From Amphritea opalescens (GTDB taxonomy: Bacteria > Pseudomonadota > Gammaproteobacteria > Pseudomonadales > Balneatricaceae): DNA of 64,000 bases. The first letter of the stretch is position 1. Every line of letters begins with the position of its first letter. A model generated the notes under the pieces. It worked only from the letters and a program-made list of their open reading frames with translations. It had not been told where the DNA came from and did not search any database. The stretch lies in contig NZ_RQXW01000005.1 of NCBI RefSeq assembly GCF_003957515.1, forward strand, positions 224,014 through 288,013, given 5' to 3'. This document shows, one piece after another, positions 18,951 to 28,267 of the stretch. A program made the position numbers and the translations under genes.

Positions 18951-20108
18951 ATGGATCTGAATCTCACCGAAGAACAACAAATGATTCAGGACGCCGCCCG
19001 CCGCTATGCGGAAAGTGAATTGGCGCCGACTGCAGAACAACTTGATCAAAGCAAAGATCGCAGCCTTTTAACCGGCCATTGCCGAGAGTTAGCTGAGCTC
19101 GGTTTTATGGGGCTGAATATCGATGCCGAATATGGTGGCACTGAAGCGGGGGTGGTTGCGTTTAGTTTAGCGGTCACTGAAGTGGCTCGCGCTTGCGCTT
19201 CAACGGCGGTGACGATGTCGGTGACCAATATGGTGGCTGAGGTTATTCAGGTGGTGGGTAGTGAAGAACAGAAACAACACTACTTACCTAAGATTTGTAG
19301 TGGCGAATATCTCAGTGGCAGTTTCTGTTTAACCGAAGCGGGGGCGGGCTCCGATCCTGCTTCAATGCGAACAAAGGCGGTTAAAACCGACAAAGGCTGG
19401 GTGATTTCGGGCACTAAACAGTGGATCACTAGTGCCGAATTCGCCGGTGTTTTTGTTGTCTGGGCGGTGACCGACCCTGATGCAAAAAAAGGTAAGGGGA
19501 TCACCTGCTTTCTCGTGCCCGCCGATGCCGATGGTATTACCGTTGGTGCGGCCGAGAAAAAGATGGGGCAGCACGGCTCAGCCACGAATGAAGTCCATTT
19601 TGATCAATGTGAAGTGCCGGATTCAGCGATTCTCGGGAAACTTAATGATGGCTTCCGTATCGCCGTGAGTGAGCTGGCCGGCGGACGTATCGGTGTGGGT
19701 TCATTGGCATTGGGGGTTGGATTGGCGGCGATGGATTACGCTATTGCCTACACCAAGGAACGTCAGCAATTTGGTAAGCCGATTGCTGATTTTCAAGGGC
19801 TGCAATGGATGATTGCTGACCGCATGACCGAACTAGAAGCGGCGCGTCTGTTATTGATGAGCGCGGCTGATCGTAAGGAACGTGGCCAAAGTTTTGCCAA
19901 AGAGGCGTCAATGGCGAAGCTGTTCGCCAGTGAAAAAGCCAATCAGGCCTGTTACACCGCACTACAACTCCTCGGTGGTTATGGTTACATGCAAGAGTAT
20001 CCCCTTGAACGTATGTGTCGGGATGTACGAATTACGTCAATCTATGAGGGTACCAGCGAGGTTCAGAGACTGATCATTGCGCGTGAAATCCTTAAGGCTG
20101 TTAGCTGA
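18951..20108 (+). CDS. Acyl-CoA dehydrogenase
   Basis: A 385-residue FAD enzyme that oxidises acyl-CoA to 2-enoyl-CoA and passes electrons to ETF. Seen are MDLNLTEEQQMIQDAAR at the N-terminus, SFCLTEAGAGSDPASM (signature 1), GTKQWITSAEFAG, ERQQFGKPIADFQGLQW and the C-terminal YEGTSEVQRLIIAREIL with the catalytic glutamate in the short-chain position. The length is normal. It heads a six-gene plus-strand unit (CoA-transferase, acyl-CoA synthetase, two thioesterases, hydrolase). The true acyl substrate cannot be told from sequence; a short or branched-chain acid is plausible. Confidence 0.93.
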   Translation: MDLNLTEEQQMIQDAARRYAESELAPTAEQLDQSKDRSLLTGHCRELAELGFMGLNIDAEYGGTEAGVVAFSLAVTEVARACASTAVTMSVTNMVAEVIQVVGSEEQKQHYLPKICSGEYLSGSFCLTEAGAGSDPASMRTKAVKTDKGWVISGTKQWITSAEFAGVFVVWAVTDPDAKKGKGITCFLVPADADGITVGAAEKKMGQHGSATNEVHFDQCEVPDSAILGKLNDGFRIAVSELAGGRIGVGSLALGVGLAAMDYAIAYTKERQQFGKPIADFQGLQWMIADRMTELEAARLLLMSAADRKERGQSFAKEASMAKLFASEKANQACYTALQLLGGYGYMQEYPLERMCRDVRITSIYEGTSEVQRLIIAREILKAVS

Positions 20109-20118
20109 GGATTTAATC

Positions 20119-21258
20119 GTGAAAACCCCTTTGAAAGGTCTGAAAGTGCTCGATCTCTCGACTCTGTTACCCGGCCCTTATGCGACGATGATGCTGGCTG
20201 ACTTAGGTGCCGAGGTGCTACGTGTAGAGTCGGCCTCGCGTCATGACCTAGTGCGTAATATGAAACCGTTGGTTGATGGTCAGTCTGCCGCTTTCAGTTA
20301 TCTCAATCGGGGCAAAGAATCCCTCGCGCTGAACCTCAAACATCCCGAAGCAATCGAGCTGATCGATCAGCTGGTGGGTGAATACGATATTTTGATTGAA
20401 CAGTTTAGGCCGGGGGTGATGGCGCGCTTAGGGTTAGATTATGAGCGATTAAAAAAGGTTAACCCTCAGCTGATCTATTGTTCTATTACCGGTTATGGTC
20501 AAACCGGCCCCTATCGAGATAAGGCGGGTCATGACCTTAACTACTTGGCGCTATCGGGGGCGGCTAGCCATATGGGGCGAAAGTCTTCAGGCCCAGCTCC
20601 GATGGGGTTGCAGGTGGCCGATGTGGCGGCGGGTTCTCATCCCGCGGTGATTGCTATCTTGGCGGCGGTGATTGGTCGTCAAAGTACGGGTGAGGGTTGT
20701 TATCTCGATATCTCGATGGCAGACAATACCTTGGCCTTGCAGGCATTGATGGTGCCTGCCGCCTTAAATGGCGCACCAGATCCACGGCCTGAGGGGAACT
20801 TCCTCAATGGGGGCGGTTTTTATGATTATTACCGTACCGCCGATGATCGCTATCTATCGGTGGGCAGCCTAGAGCCGCAGTTCCGTCAACGGTTGGCCCA
20901 AGCGTTGAATATTCAGGATAACCCGCCGCTGGAAGATCGTCAGTTTAAAACCCTATTGCAGCAAAAGTTTGCCAAACAGGATCTAGAAAATTGGTGCGAG
21001 GAGCTGGCCGATCAGGATATCTGTGTTGAGCCGGTGTTAACCGTGAAGGAGGCTGCTGAGCATCCTCAGTTTGTTGCTCGTAACATGATCGCGACAAAAA
21101 ATAGTGGTGAACGGCAGATCGATTCAGCGCTGGGGTTTGAGCAGCAACCGATAAGACCCGCTCCCCGATGTGGTGAGCAGGGGATCAAAATCATGGAAAA
21201 ATTAGGCTATAGCCAGACTGAAATTGACACGCTGAGGGAAGCGGGGTTGTTTGATTAA
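20119..21258 (+). CDS. Class III CoA-transferase (CaiB/BaiF family)
   Basis: A 379-residue family III CoA-transferase that moves CoA between carboxylic acids through an aspartyl intermediate. Recognisable are LKGLKVLDLSTLLPGPYATM, LADLGAEVLRVE, LNRGKESLALNLK and the active-site aspartate in KAGHDLNYLALSGAA. A GTG start at 20119 is chosen: GAGG lies 9 bp upstream and the protein then starts at the conserved N-terminus, whereas the longer frame from 20077 overlaps the dehydrogenase gene. Related proteins include alpha-methylacyl-CoA racemases, so racemase activity is an alternative. Confidence 0.88.
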   Translation: MKTPLKGLKVLDLSTLLPGPYATMMLADLGAEVLRVESASRHDLVRNMKPLVDGQSAAFSYLNRGKESLALNLKHPEAIELIDQLVGEYDILIEQFRPGVMARLGLDYERLKKVNPQLIYCSITGYGQTGPYRDKAGHDLNYLALSGAASHMGRKSSGPAPMGLQVADVAAGSHPAVIAILAAVIGRQSTGEGCYLDISMADNTLALQALMVPAALNGAPDPRPEGNFLNGGGFYDYYRTADDRYLSVGSLEPQFRQRLAQALNIQDNPPLEDRQFKTLLQQKFAKQDLENWCEELADQDICVEPVLTVKEAAEHPQFVARNMIATKNSGERQIDSALGFEQQPIRPAPRCGEQGIKIMEKLGYSQTEIDTLREAGLFD

Positions 21259-21375
21259 CCCGCAGATCTCAGCTTAATGAAGTGCGAAAAATAAAGACCA
21301 ATAAGGATGAGCCTGTTACTGGGACGTTTAGCGTTCTTCCGCAGGGCCTTAATAAACATAACAACGAGGCAGATA

Positions 21376-23034
21376 ATGACTATTGAGAACTATCAGGCGT
21401 TTTACGACTCCTTCACCCCATCTATGATTGAAGATAAACTCGTGGGTGATCTTAAGCAGGGCTTTAATGCCTGTGAAGAGATTTGTGACCGTTGGGCTGA
21501 AGATGAACAACGCGTCGCGTTGAATTATGAAGGGGCTACGCGCCCAGCATCGAGCCATACCTTTGCCGAATTACAACAGCGGGCTGCTCAGTTTGCCAAT
21601 CTGTTGGCGGCTCGGGGAATCGGGAAGGGTGACCGAGTGGCTTGTTTACTACCGAGGACACCTGAGCTGTTAGTGGTGGTGTTAGGTACATTGCGCGCGG
21701 GCGCTGTTTATCAGCCGCTGTTTACCGCCTTTGGTAGCGGTGCGATAGAGTACCGAGTGACTCAGGCAGAAACGAAGCTGATTATCACCAATCCGGATAA
21801 TATCGAGAAGTTAGATGCGGTTAACGGTTGCCCACCGGTGATTCTGTTTGACCGTGATAACGCCGCCGCTAACTATGCGGGCTTGCCTGATTTTGATACG
21901 GAGATGGCGACACAAAGTACGGAGTTTGAGCCGGTAAGAGTGGGGGCTGATGATCCGTTCCTGCAGATGTTTACCTCCGGTACGGTAGGTAAAGCGAAGG
22001 GCGTCGCTGTGCCGACCCGTGCTCTGTTATCTTTTTATGTTTACATGCGTTATGCGGTGGGCCTACATCCAGAAGATCGTTTTTGGAACGTAGCGGATCC
22101 GGGCTGGGCGTACGGCCTTTACTATGCGGTGGTTGGACCGTTGCTCTTGGGTAACACGACCCACTTCAATGAGAATGCCTTTACCCCAGAAACAACCTAT
22201 AAAATGCTCAGCAAGTATAAGATTACCAACTTGGCTGCTGCACCCACGGCGTATCGTTTGTTGATGGCGCATGAAGAGTTGTTAGACGAACACAGTGGTT
22301 TTGAGCTACGACTGGCGAGTAGTGCTGGCGAACCCCTAAACCCTGAAGTGATCGGTTGGGTTGAACGTCGCTTAGGCTGTCCAGTGATGGATCATTATGG
22401 CCAGACCGAAACCGGTATGGTGGCTTGTAATCATCACGATCTGAAACAGGATATTGTCCGAGTTGGCTCAATGGGATTCTCTCTGCCTGGGCATCGTGTG
22501 GTGGCGTTGGACAATGATCTCAATGAATTAGGTAAAGGGCAGATCGGTGAGTTGGCCGTGGATATGGAAAAATCCCCGCTGTTTATCTTTCCTGGCTACA
22601 CCTGGGGCGAGAAAAATCCGTTCCGAGGAAAGTACTACTTAACGGGTGATGTAGTGATCAGTCACGGTGACGGTAGTTATTCCTTCAATGGTCGTGATGA
22701 CGATATTATTACGACCGCCGGTTACCGCGTGGGGCCTGCGGATGTTGAAAACACTCTGCTGGAGCATGAAGCCGTTGCTGAAAGTGGTGTGATTGGTAAA
22801 CCTGATCTTGAGCGTGGCGCGATTATTAAAGCCTATGTGGTACTCAGAGAGCAGTTTGATCCGAGTGAAGAGCTGATCGTCGAATTGAAAACCCATGTGC
22901 GTAGTCGTCTGTCGACCCATGCGTTCCCACGGGAGATCGAATTTTTACAGGAGCTGCCGAAAACACCAAGCGGTAAAATTCAGCGTTTCATTCTGCGGAA
23001 TCAAGCGAAAGATGAAGCGGATGGCATGTCATAA
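21376..23034 (+). CDS. AMP-forming acyl-CoA synthetase (acetyl/medium-chain type)
   Basis: A 552-residue ANL-superfamily ligase that activates a carboxylic acid to its CoA thioester. The P-loop reads FTSGTVGKAKGVAVP, the adenylate motif DHYGQTETGM, the hinge region GRDDDIITTAGYRVGP, and the C-terminal catalytic lysine is in PKTPSGKIQRFILR. The ATG at 21376 has ACGAGG upstream and is preferred to the earlier in-frame codon at 21307. Overall it looks closer to acetyl-CoA or medium-chain (ACSM-like) synthetases than to FadD. Placed third in the operon; the thioesterase genes follow within 2 bp. Confidence 0.88.
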   Translation: MTIENYQAFYDSFTPSMIEDKLVGDLKQGFNACEEICDRWAEDEQRVALNYEGATRPASSHTFAELQQRAAQFANLLAARGIGKGDRVACLLPRTPELLVVVLGTLRAGAVYQPLFTAFGSGAIEYRVTQAETKLIITNPDNIEKLDAVNGCPPVILFDRDNAAANYAGLPDFDTEMATQSTEFEPVRVGADDPFLQMFTSGTVGKAKGVAVPTRALLSFYVYMRYAVGLHPEDRFWNVADPGWAYGLYYAVVGPLLLGNTTHFNENAFTPETTYKMLSKYKITNLAAAPTAYRLLMAHEELLDEHSGFELRLASSAGEPLNPEVIGWVERRLGCPVMDHYGQTETGMVACNHHDLKQDIVRVGSMGFSLPGHRVVALDNDLNELGKGQIGELAVDMEKSPLFIFPGYTWGEKNPFRGKYYLTGDVVISHGDGSYSFNGRDDDIITTAGYRVGPADVENTLLEHEAVAESGVIGKPDLERGAIIKAYVVLREQFDPSEELIVELKTHVRSRLSTHAFPREIEFLQELPKTPSGKIQRFILRNQAKDEADGMS

Positions 23035-23036
23035 CA

Positions 23037-23504
23037 ATGCCTAACTTTCAGGCCATGCCGTTGGAGTATCGGGTGCGTAACCCAAACTTCGCGGCAGAGG
23101 TTGAGCGAGTGTTTTATAAGGCGCCGTTTGTAAGAGACCTCGGTTTTCAGTTAGCGGGCTTTGAGGCCGGTAGCTGTGAAACGTCGTTAATGTTGCAGGA
23201 GAAACACCTACAACAGGACGGTTATGTGCACGCAGGCGTGCAGGCGACGTTAGCCGATCATACGGCGGGCACTGCAGCGGCAACCCTGCTTGCTGAGGGG
23301 CAGATCATTCTTACCGCAGAGTTTAAGATTAATCTACTGCGGGCGGCAAAAGGCGAGCAGTTGTATTGTCGGGCCCAGGTGCTCAAACCTGGGGCTAAGC
23401 TCATTATTGCTGAAGCCGAGGTGTTTTGCCTTAGTGGTCATAACCCTGAGTTAGTGGCTAAAGCGATGGTGACTCTCGCGGTTGTGGATCAAGCTAAACA
23501 ATAA
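23037..23504 (+). CDS. PaaI-family hotdog thioesterase 1
   Basis: A 155-residue hotdog-fold thioesterase. The central HAGVQATLADHTAGTAAATLL segment matches the PaaI active-site helix, followed by AEFKINLLRAAKGEQLYCRAQVLKPGAKLIIAEAEVF. It should hydrolyse an acyl-CoA, possibly to recover CoA from dead-end intermediates. It begins 2 bp after the synthetase stop and is followed by a second, divergent thioesterase. Confidence 0.85.
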   Translation: MPNFQAMPLEYRVRNPNFAAEVERVFYKAPFVRDLGFQLAGFEAGSCETSLMLQEKHLQQDGYVHAGVQATLADHTAGTAAATLLAEGQIILTAEFKINLLRAAKGEQLYCRAQVLKPGAKLIIAEAEVFCLSGHNPELVAKAMVTLAVVDQAKQ

Positions 23505-23532
23505 CAACTATAAACAATAGGCGAGGTTTTCT

Positions 23533-23952
23533 ATGCCTGTCATGACAATCGAACAGATGAATGATTTTCTGGCGGAACATTTTCCCCAGGGTGAAAGGTT
23601 TGGTGTTCTTACCGATCTCGGTGATAACTGGGCCGAGATGAAATTACCGGTGGATGCTGAGCATCTTAGGCCGGGCGGCACTGTGTCGGGGCCATCAATG
23701 ATGGCATTGGCTGATGTCTGTATGTATGCGGCGTTATTGGGGCAGATTGGCCCTGTGGCACTGGCGGTAACGACCAATCTCAATATCAACTTTATGAGCA
23801 AGCCCCGGCCTGACAGTGATCTGATTGCACGCTGTAATCTGATGAAAGTCGGCAAACGGTTGGCGGTGGGTGAGGTGTGGATCCGCTCGGAAGGCAGTGA
23901 TGAGGTAGTGGCACACACCACGTTGACCTACTCCATACCGGTGGAGCGTTAA
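23533..23952 (+). CDS. PaaI-family hotdog thioesterase 2
   Basis: A 139-residue hotdog-fold protein distinct from its neighbour. It has VDAEHLRPGGTVSGPSMMALADVCMYAALL, in which the usual HGG is PGG, then LAVTTNLNINFMSKPRPDSDLIARC. The ribosome-binding site AGGCGAGG lies about 8 bp upstream of the ATG. Two thioesterases in one operon suggest different acyl-CoA substrates or one with altered catalysis. Confidence 0.82.
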   Translation: MPVMTIEQMNDFLAEHFPQGERFGVLTDLGDNWAEMKLPVDAEHLRPGGTVSGPSMMALADVCMYAALLGQIGPVALAVTTNLNINFMSKPRPDSDLIARCNLMKVGKRLAVGEVWIRSEGSDEVVAHTTLTYSIPVER

Positions 23953-23954
23953 GT

Positions 23955-24758
23955 ATGACAGGTATTGACTGGCAGGAACGACGACTTACCCTGAAAGACG
24001 GTACCGAGATATTTGCTCTGCATGGGCGTCATGCACATAACGAGGGTTGGGATAGGCCGACCCTCGTGTTGTTGCATGAGGCGTTGGGGCATATCGATAT
24101 GTGGAAAGATTTCCCGCAATTGTTAGCCGATGCCACGGGGATGGATCTGCTGGTGTATGAGCGTCGAGGTTATGGTCGTTCATCGCCGATTAGCCTGCCA
24201 CGCCCGGATGATTACCTTGATCACGAAGGGCGGGATTGGGTTAAGCCGGTGTTGGATGCGGCGGGGCTAGAGCGGGTTGTCTTGGTCGGTCACAGTGATG
24301 GCGGCTCTATCGCACTCATCGCAGCGGCGGCACTGCCCGGCCGTGTGGTGGCGATTATCACCGAGGCGGCGCATATTCGTATTGATTCTTTAACCACGGA
24401 GGGCATTGTTGCCGCCGTCGAGCTGTATAACACCACGGACTTTCCTGAAAAATTGGCTCGTTATCATGGGGATCGTACCGACTTAGTCTTTCGTGCTTGG
24501 CATGAAACCTGGCTGCGGGAACGTTTTCAGCCGTTGGATCTTACCGAGTGGGTGAGCCAGGTTCGCTGTCCAGCGCTGATCATTCAGGGCGCAGATGATG
24601 AATATGGTGAAGTCGCTCAGGTAGACGATATTGTCAATGCTATTGGCGAAAGCGCCACGGGGTTGTTTATCCCTCAGTGTGGTCATGTGCCCCATCTACA
24701 AGCGAAACAAGCGACGCTGCAGGCAATGACTCAATTTATTACATCTCTTAATTTATAA
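23955..24758 (+). CDS. Alpha/beta hydrolase
   Basis: A 267-residue alpha/beta-hydrolase-fold protein. The nucleophile elbow VGHSDGGSIALIAA holds the catalytic serine, the acid is expected around IIQGADDEYGE, and the catalytic histidine lies in PQCGHVPHLQAKQ. The oxyanion region LLHEALGHIDMW and the strand YERRGYGRSSPI are typical. It could be an esterase that releases the acid later activated by the operon's synthetase. It starts 2 bp after the thioesterase stop. Confidence 0.85.
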   Translation: MTGIDWQERRLTLKDGTEIFALHGRHAHNEGWDRPTLVLLHEALGHIDMWKDFPQLLADATGMDLLVYERRGYGRSSPISLPRPDDYLDHEGRDWVKPVLDAAGLERVVLVGHSDGGSIALIAAAALPGRVVAIITEAAHIRIDSLTTEGIVAAVELYNTTDFPEKLARYHGDRTDLVFRAWHETWLRERFQPLDLTEWVSQVRCPALIIQGADDEYGEVAQVDDIVNAIGESATGLFIPQCGHVPHLQAKQATLQAMTQFITSLNL

Positions 24759-24894
24759 CCTAAGCCTCTGATAAGTAAGCCCATCGCTGCGACATAAAGA
24801 TTCAAGCACTTATGCTATGATGCCGGTTCTTCCCTATATATCGACTTCTGCGCTCTATAGGCGGTGTTTTCAACGTGAGAGATGGAGATCGGTC

Positions 24895-25917
24895 ATGAGT
24901 CGTTCAGCGAATAGCAACGCTGTTTGGATGTTATTGTTGTGTACGTTTTTTTGGGGAGCATGTTTTCCGGTGGGTAAACATGCTTTGCATGAAGTCAGTG
25001 CTTTAACGCTCGTGCTGTGGCGTTTTGGGGTAGCGGCAAGCTGCCTATTGATCTATGCCGTTTGGGCGAAAATTCGGGTGCCACGCTTAACGCCCAAACA
25101 GTGGCTGTGGGCGATAATGGCCTCGATTGTGGGCGTCGGTGGACTGAACCTATGCCTGTTTACTGGGCTGACAAAAACCGATGCCAGTAATGGTGCTTTG
25201 ATCATGGCACTGAGCCCCTTAACGACCTCTTTGATGGGCACCCTGTGGCAGCGAAAACTCCCTCATCTGAGTGCTATATTCAGTCTAATTATCTGTTTGT
25301 CGGGTGTGATGTTGGTGCTGACCAATGGCGAGTTATCGCGACTGCTTGGTTTTGAGTTTAATCAGGGCGATCAACTGATTTTTGTCGGTATGCTGTGCTG
25401 GAGTTTGTATACCTGCTTAACTCAAAGTATTAGTCGTTGGTTTCCGATGATTCCTTTTACCCTTGTTGGGATGATGTCTGGTACAGGGGTGATCTCTCTG
25501 ATGTTAGCCTTTAGTGCTGAAGTGCATCCGTGGCAGGAAAGTTTGGCGATCTCCTCATGGGTTTTGGCCGATCTGCTGTTTATCGGCGTCTTTGGTACGG
25601 TGGGGGGCTATCTGTTATGGATCAGCGGGGTGAAACAGTTGGGCGCCGCGACGGCATCGCTATTTTTTAACTTTGTGCCGGTGTTTGCGGTATTGACCGC
25701 ATTGATTTTCGGCCAGTCGGTTACTGAACTGCAGTTGTTGGGGATGGCTATCGTGATTGCAGGTTTGCTGTTACCTCGAATACTCGGTTGGTTGAAGCAG
25801 TATTCGGCGGTCGGTGAGGAGCTTGAAGCGGCCGTTGAGCACGAAGTCGAAGCCGTAATTGAAGCGGTCGTCGCGGTCGAACCGGTGATCGCTGATGCCG
25901 TTGTGCGTGAAAAGTAA
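24895..25917 (+). CDS. EamA/DMT-family transporter with acidic Val/Glu-rich tail
   Basis: A 340-residue protein with ten membrane helices in two EamA repeats (residues about 8-140 and 150-300), a drug/metabolite exporter fold. The ATG at 24895 follows GATGGAGATC and is used in place of an upstream in-frame codon at 24817. After the last helix (LLGMAIVIAGLLLPRILG) comes an unusual 40-residue tail rich in Glu, Ala and Val, encoded by near-repetitive GAAGC/GTCG units. The substrate is unknown; export of an acid related to the adjacent catabolic operon is possible. Confidence 0.85.
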   Translation: MSRSANSNAVWMLLLCTFFWGACFPVGKHALHEVSALTLVLWRFGVAASCLLIYAVWAKIRVPRLTPKQWLWAIMASIVGVGGLNLCLFTGLTKTDASNGALIMALSPLTTSLMGTLWQRKLPHLSAIFSLIICLSGVMLVLTNGELSRLLGFEFNQGDQLIFVGMLCWSLYTCLTQSISRWFPMIPFTLVGMMSGTGVISLMLAFSAEVHPWQESLAISSWVLADLLFIGVFGTVGGYLLWISGVKQLGAATASLFFNFVPVFAVLTALIFGQSVTELQLLGMAIVIAGLLLPRILGWLKQYSAVGEELEAAVEHEVEAVIEAVVAVEPVIADAVVREK

Positions 25918-25978
25918 TCATCGCGGGGCTATATCTACATCGAGGAATACTCGATAAGAGAGGGTAAAGGGTGTTCGA

Positions 25979-26023
25979 CAAGCAGCAGAATGGACAGAGG
26001 TTATGTCGTCCCTCTGCTGCTTG
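25979..26023. terminator. Terminator between convergent EamA and response-regulator genes
   Basis: CAAGCAGCAGA (25979-25989) and TCTGCTGCTTG (26013-26023) are perfect 11-bp arms, with inner pairing from GGACAGAGG. A short T-run follows on the plus strand. Likely used from both directions. Confidence 0.65.
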
Positions 26024-26041
26024 TTTATCCGTGATGCCCCG

Positions 26042-26650
26042 TTAGCTTTCGAGTTGAGAGGCTTGATTCACTAGAACGGGTAGGCTTTCTGCCCGCATTT
26101 TACTCATCACCCGAGAGCGGTGGACTTCGACTGTTTTGGGGCTAATGCCCAACTCTTCGGCAATCTCTCGGTTAGCCTTGCCCGACACTACTAAGGCCAT
26201 GACTTCCCGTTCGCGTCGGCTGAGGGTTTCGTAGAGTTGATTTATCTGTTCTCGTTGCTGTTGATCGGCGAGTATCTGATCCGCTTTTTTCAACGCATTT
26301 TGAACCAGTGGGATCAGTACTTCATCATCGAAAGGTTTTTCTAGGAAATCGATGGCGCCATTTTTCATGGCAGTGACCGCCATGGGAATATCGCCGTGGC
26401 CACTGAGTACGATGATGGGCAGGCGGATATCTCTTTCTAGCATGATTTGCTGTAACGCAAGACCATTGATCTCGGGCATACGCACATCCAGCAGCATACA
26501 GCCCTGATCGCCCTTGTAGTTATTGAGAAAGTCCCGGGCCGATGAGAAGCTTTTGACCGGCAGGTCGTCACTCTCTAAAAGCCACTGCATGGAATCACGA
26601 AAATCATCGTCATCATCAACAATAAAAACGGTGCCGTTGTATTTACTCAT
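26042..26650 (-). CDS. FixJ/LuxR-type response regulator
   Basis: A 202-residue two-domain regulator. The receiver domain (5-120) has the acidic pocket VDDDDD, the phosphoacceptor aspartate in MLLDVRMPEINGL, and the conserved lysine in FLEKPFDDE. The LuxR helix-turn-helix (about 138-195) reads LSRREREVMALVVSGKANREIAEELGISPKTVEVHRSRVM. It starts 12 bp after the histidine-kinase stop and is surely its partner. Candidate targets are the two GGGTATACCC-bearing promoters on either side. Related proteins include FixJ, StyR and TodT. Confidence 0.93.
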   Translation of the reverse strand: MSKYNGTVFIVDDDDDFRDSMQWLLESDDLPVKSFSSARDFLNNYKGDQGCMLLDVRMPEINGLALQQIMLERDIRLPIIVLSGHGDIPMAVTAMKNGAIDFLEKPFDDEVLIPLVQNALKKADQILADQQQREQINQLYETLSRREREVMALVVSGKANREIAEELGISPKTVEVHRSRVMSKMRAESLPVLVNQASQLES

Positions 26651-26662
26651 CTTTATCTGGTC

Positions 26663-28177
26663 CTAGCCTTTCGCTGGAATTTTAATATAAAACTGCGTGC
26701 CTGTTTGGCCATCACTTTCTGCCCAAAGCTGTCCGCCATGGGCCTCAATAATCGTGCGGGAGATGGATAAGCCCATTCCTAGCCCGGTCGATTTTGAGGT
26801 AAAGAACGGCTCAAACAGTTTACTTAACATCTCGGCGCTGATGCCCTTAGCGTGATCAGATACCGAGATATAGATACAATCTTTGGTTTTGCGCGTGTTG
26901 ATAATAACGGGACGATGAGTGATTTCACAGCCATTATAAGCTTCGATCGCATTTCTGATCAGGTTCACTAACACCTGTTCAACCTGAATTTTATCCGCGA
27001 CGATGGGTAATTCGCCATGTTCCAGTTCGTATTCAAAGGTGGTGTTGTGATCTAACGCTTCCTGTTTTAGGAATTCGGCGATCTCTTGGCAACTCTCGTT
27101 AAGAGAGAATTCCATGCGCTGGTATTCGGTTTTCTTCACAAAGCTACGCATGCGTTTGACGATCTCGGCGGCGCGTTTAGCTTGGCGGGTAATCAGCCCC
27201 ATCGACTGGCTGACCTCCTCGACCGAGCTGATGCGTCCCTCTTCAATACGGCGCATCGATCCGCGACAATAGTTCAGAATCGCGGCTAAGGGTTGGTTAA
27301 TCTCATGGGCGAGTCCAGACGCCATTTCACCGACGGAAAGCAGCCGGGCAATATGGGCCATCTCCAGTTGGTTGCGCTTCATCTCATCTTCGGCTTTACG
27401 GCGTAGGGTGATATCGCGACCGATGATGGAATAATACTCTACCTGCATATCGTCGTTAAGATTTCGATGGGCGATCACTTCGCGGATCTCTGCGGTACGC
27501 TCTCGGCCCGATGGTAGTTGCATTTGAATACTGCCATACCAGGTGCCGTGGGCCGCGGCATGGCCGAGGGCATCTTGCACTAATGAGGCAAAAATCTTGG
27601 GTGCAAACATCTGTTCAAGGTAAAACACCATGGGATTTTCTTTTTCGGTGCCCAAGGTAATGTAAGTGGCCTCGTTCATATAGGTTAGCTGCATGGTTTT
27701 ATGGTTGCAGAACATAATCATATCGGATGAGGATTCCACGACCCGAGCTAGACGTCGGGTGGCCTGCTGAGCAAGGGTTTGTTCGGTGACATCACGGGAA
27801 ACACAAACCACCTCTATGGGTTTACCTTCGGCGTTGCGCAGGGTACGGCTGGTGGTTTCTAGCCAGATATAGTGGCCATTTTTATGCTTGTAGCGATAAA
27901 CGTTGGTGTACATCCCTTTGCGATAACGGACAGAATCGGAACGCTTAATCAGGTTGTCAGCATCTTCTGGGTGAAATAGGTCATAACCTGCGGTGCCGAT
28001 CATCTCTTCAACGGTATAGCCAAGCATCCGTTCGACGGCGGGGCTGACATCCAGAAAGGTCCACTCTGTGGTGGGGGTGTGACGGGAGATCATATCGGTG
28101 GATTGCTCTACCAAAAAGCGGGAGCGTTCCCCCTCATCCATCTCACTAATCGCTTTCAGATTTTGTTCTATACTCAT
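26663..28177 (-). CDS. PAS-domain sensor histidine kinase (FixL-like, soluble)
   Basis: A 504-residue kinase without membrane helices. It has a PAS/PAC domain (about 20-135, ending EVVCVSRDVTEQ), a second PAS (about 145-260, ending SIIGRDITLRRK), a HisKA dimerisation helix with the phosphorylated histidine in GLAHEINQPLAAIL, and an HATPase domain with LVNLIRNAIEAY and STGLGMGLSISRTIIEAHGG. No heme-pocket histidine can be assigned, so the signal is unknown; a soluble acid or acyl-CoA is possible. The ATG at 28177 is preferred to an upstream in-frame TTG at 28189. Confidence 0.92.
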   Translation of the reverse strand: MSIEQNLKAISEMDEGERSRFLVEQSTDMISRHTPTTEWTFLDVSPAVERMLGYTVEEMIGTAGYDLFHPEDADNLIKRSDSVRYRKGMYTNVYRYKHKNGHYIWLETTSRTLRNAEGKPIEVVCVSRDVTEQTLAQQATRRLARVVESSSDMIMFCNHKTMQLTYMNEATYITLGTEKENPMVFYLEQMFAPKIFASLVQDALGHAAAHGTWYGSIQMQLPSGRERTAEIREVIAHRNLNDDMQVEYYSIIGRDITLRRKAEDEMKRNQLEMAHIARLLSVGEMASGLAHEINQPLAAILNYCRGSMRRIEEGRISSVEEVSQSMGLITRQAKRAAEIVKRMRSFVKKTEYQRMEFSLNESCQEIAEFLKQEALDHNTTFEYELEHGELPIVADKIQVEQVLVNLIRNAIEAYNGCEITHRPVIINTRKTKDCIYISVSDHAKGISAEMLSKLFEPFFTSKSTGLGMGLSISRTIIEAHGGQLWAESDGQTGTQFYIKIPAKG

Positions 28178-28267
28178 GGGTGCTCGCAAATGAGGTATAA
28201 ACCCTTAAGTCGTCTATTGTAGCAATTTATTTTCCGCTGCTAGGACTTAAGGCTAACTTGTTTCGTC

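Noticed and set aside
23508..23921. 137-codon minus-strand frame over the second thioesterase
   Set aside because: It is antisense to a clear hotdog-fold protein and has no coding features of its own.
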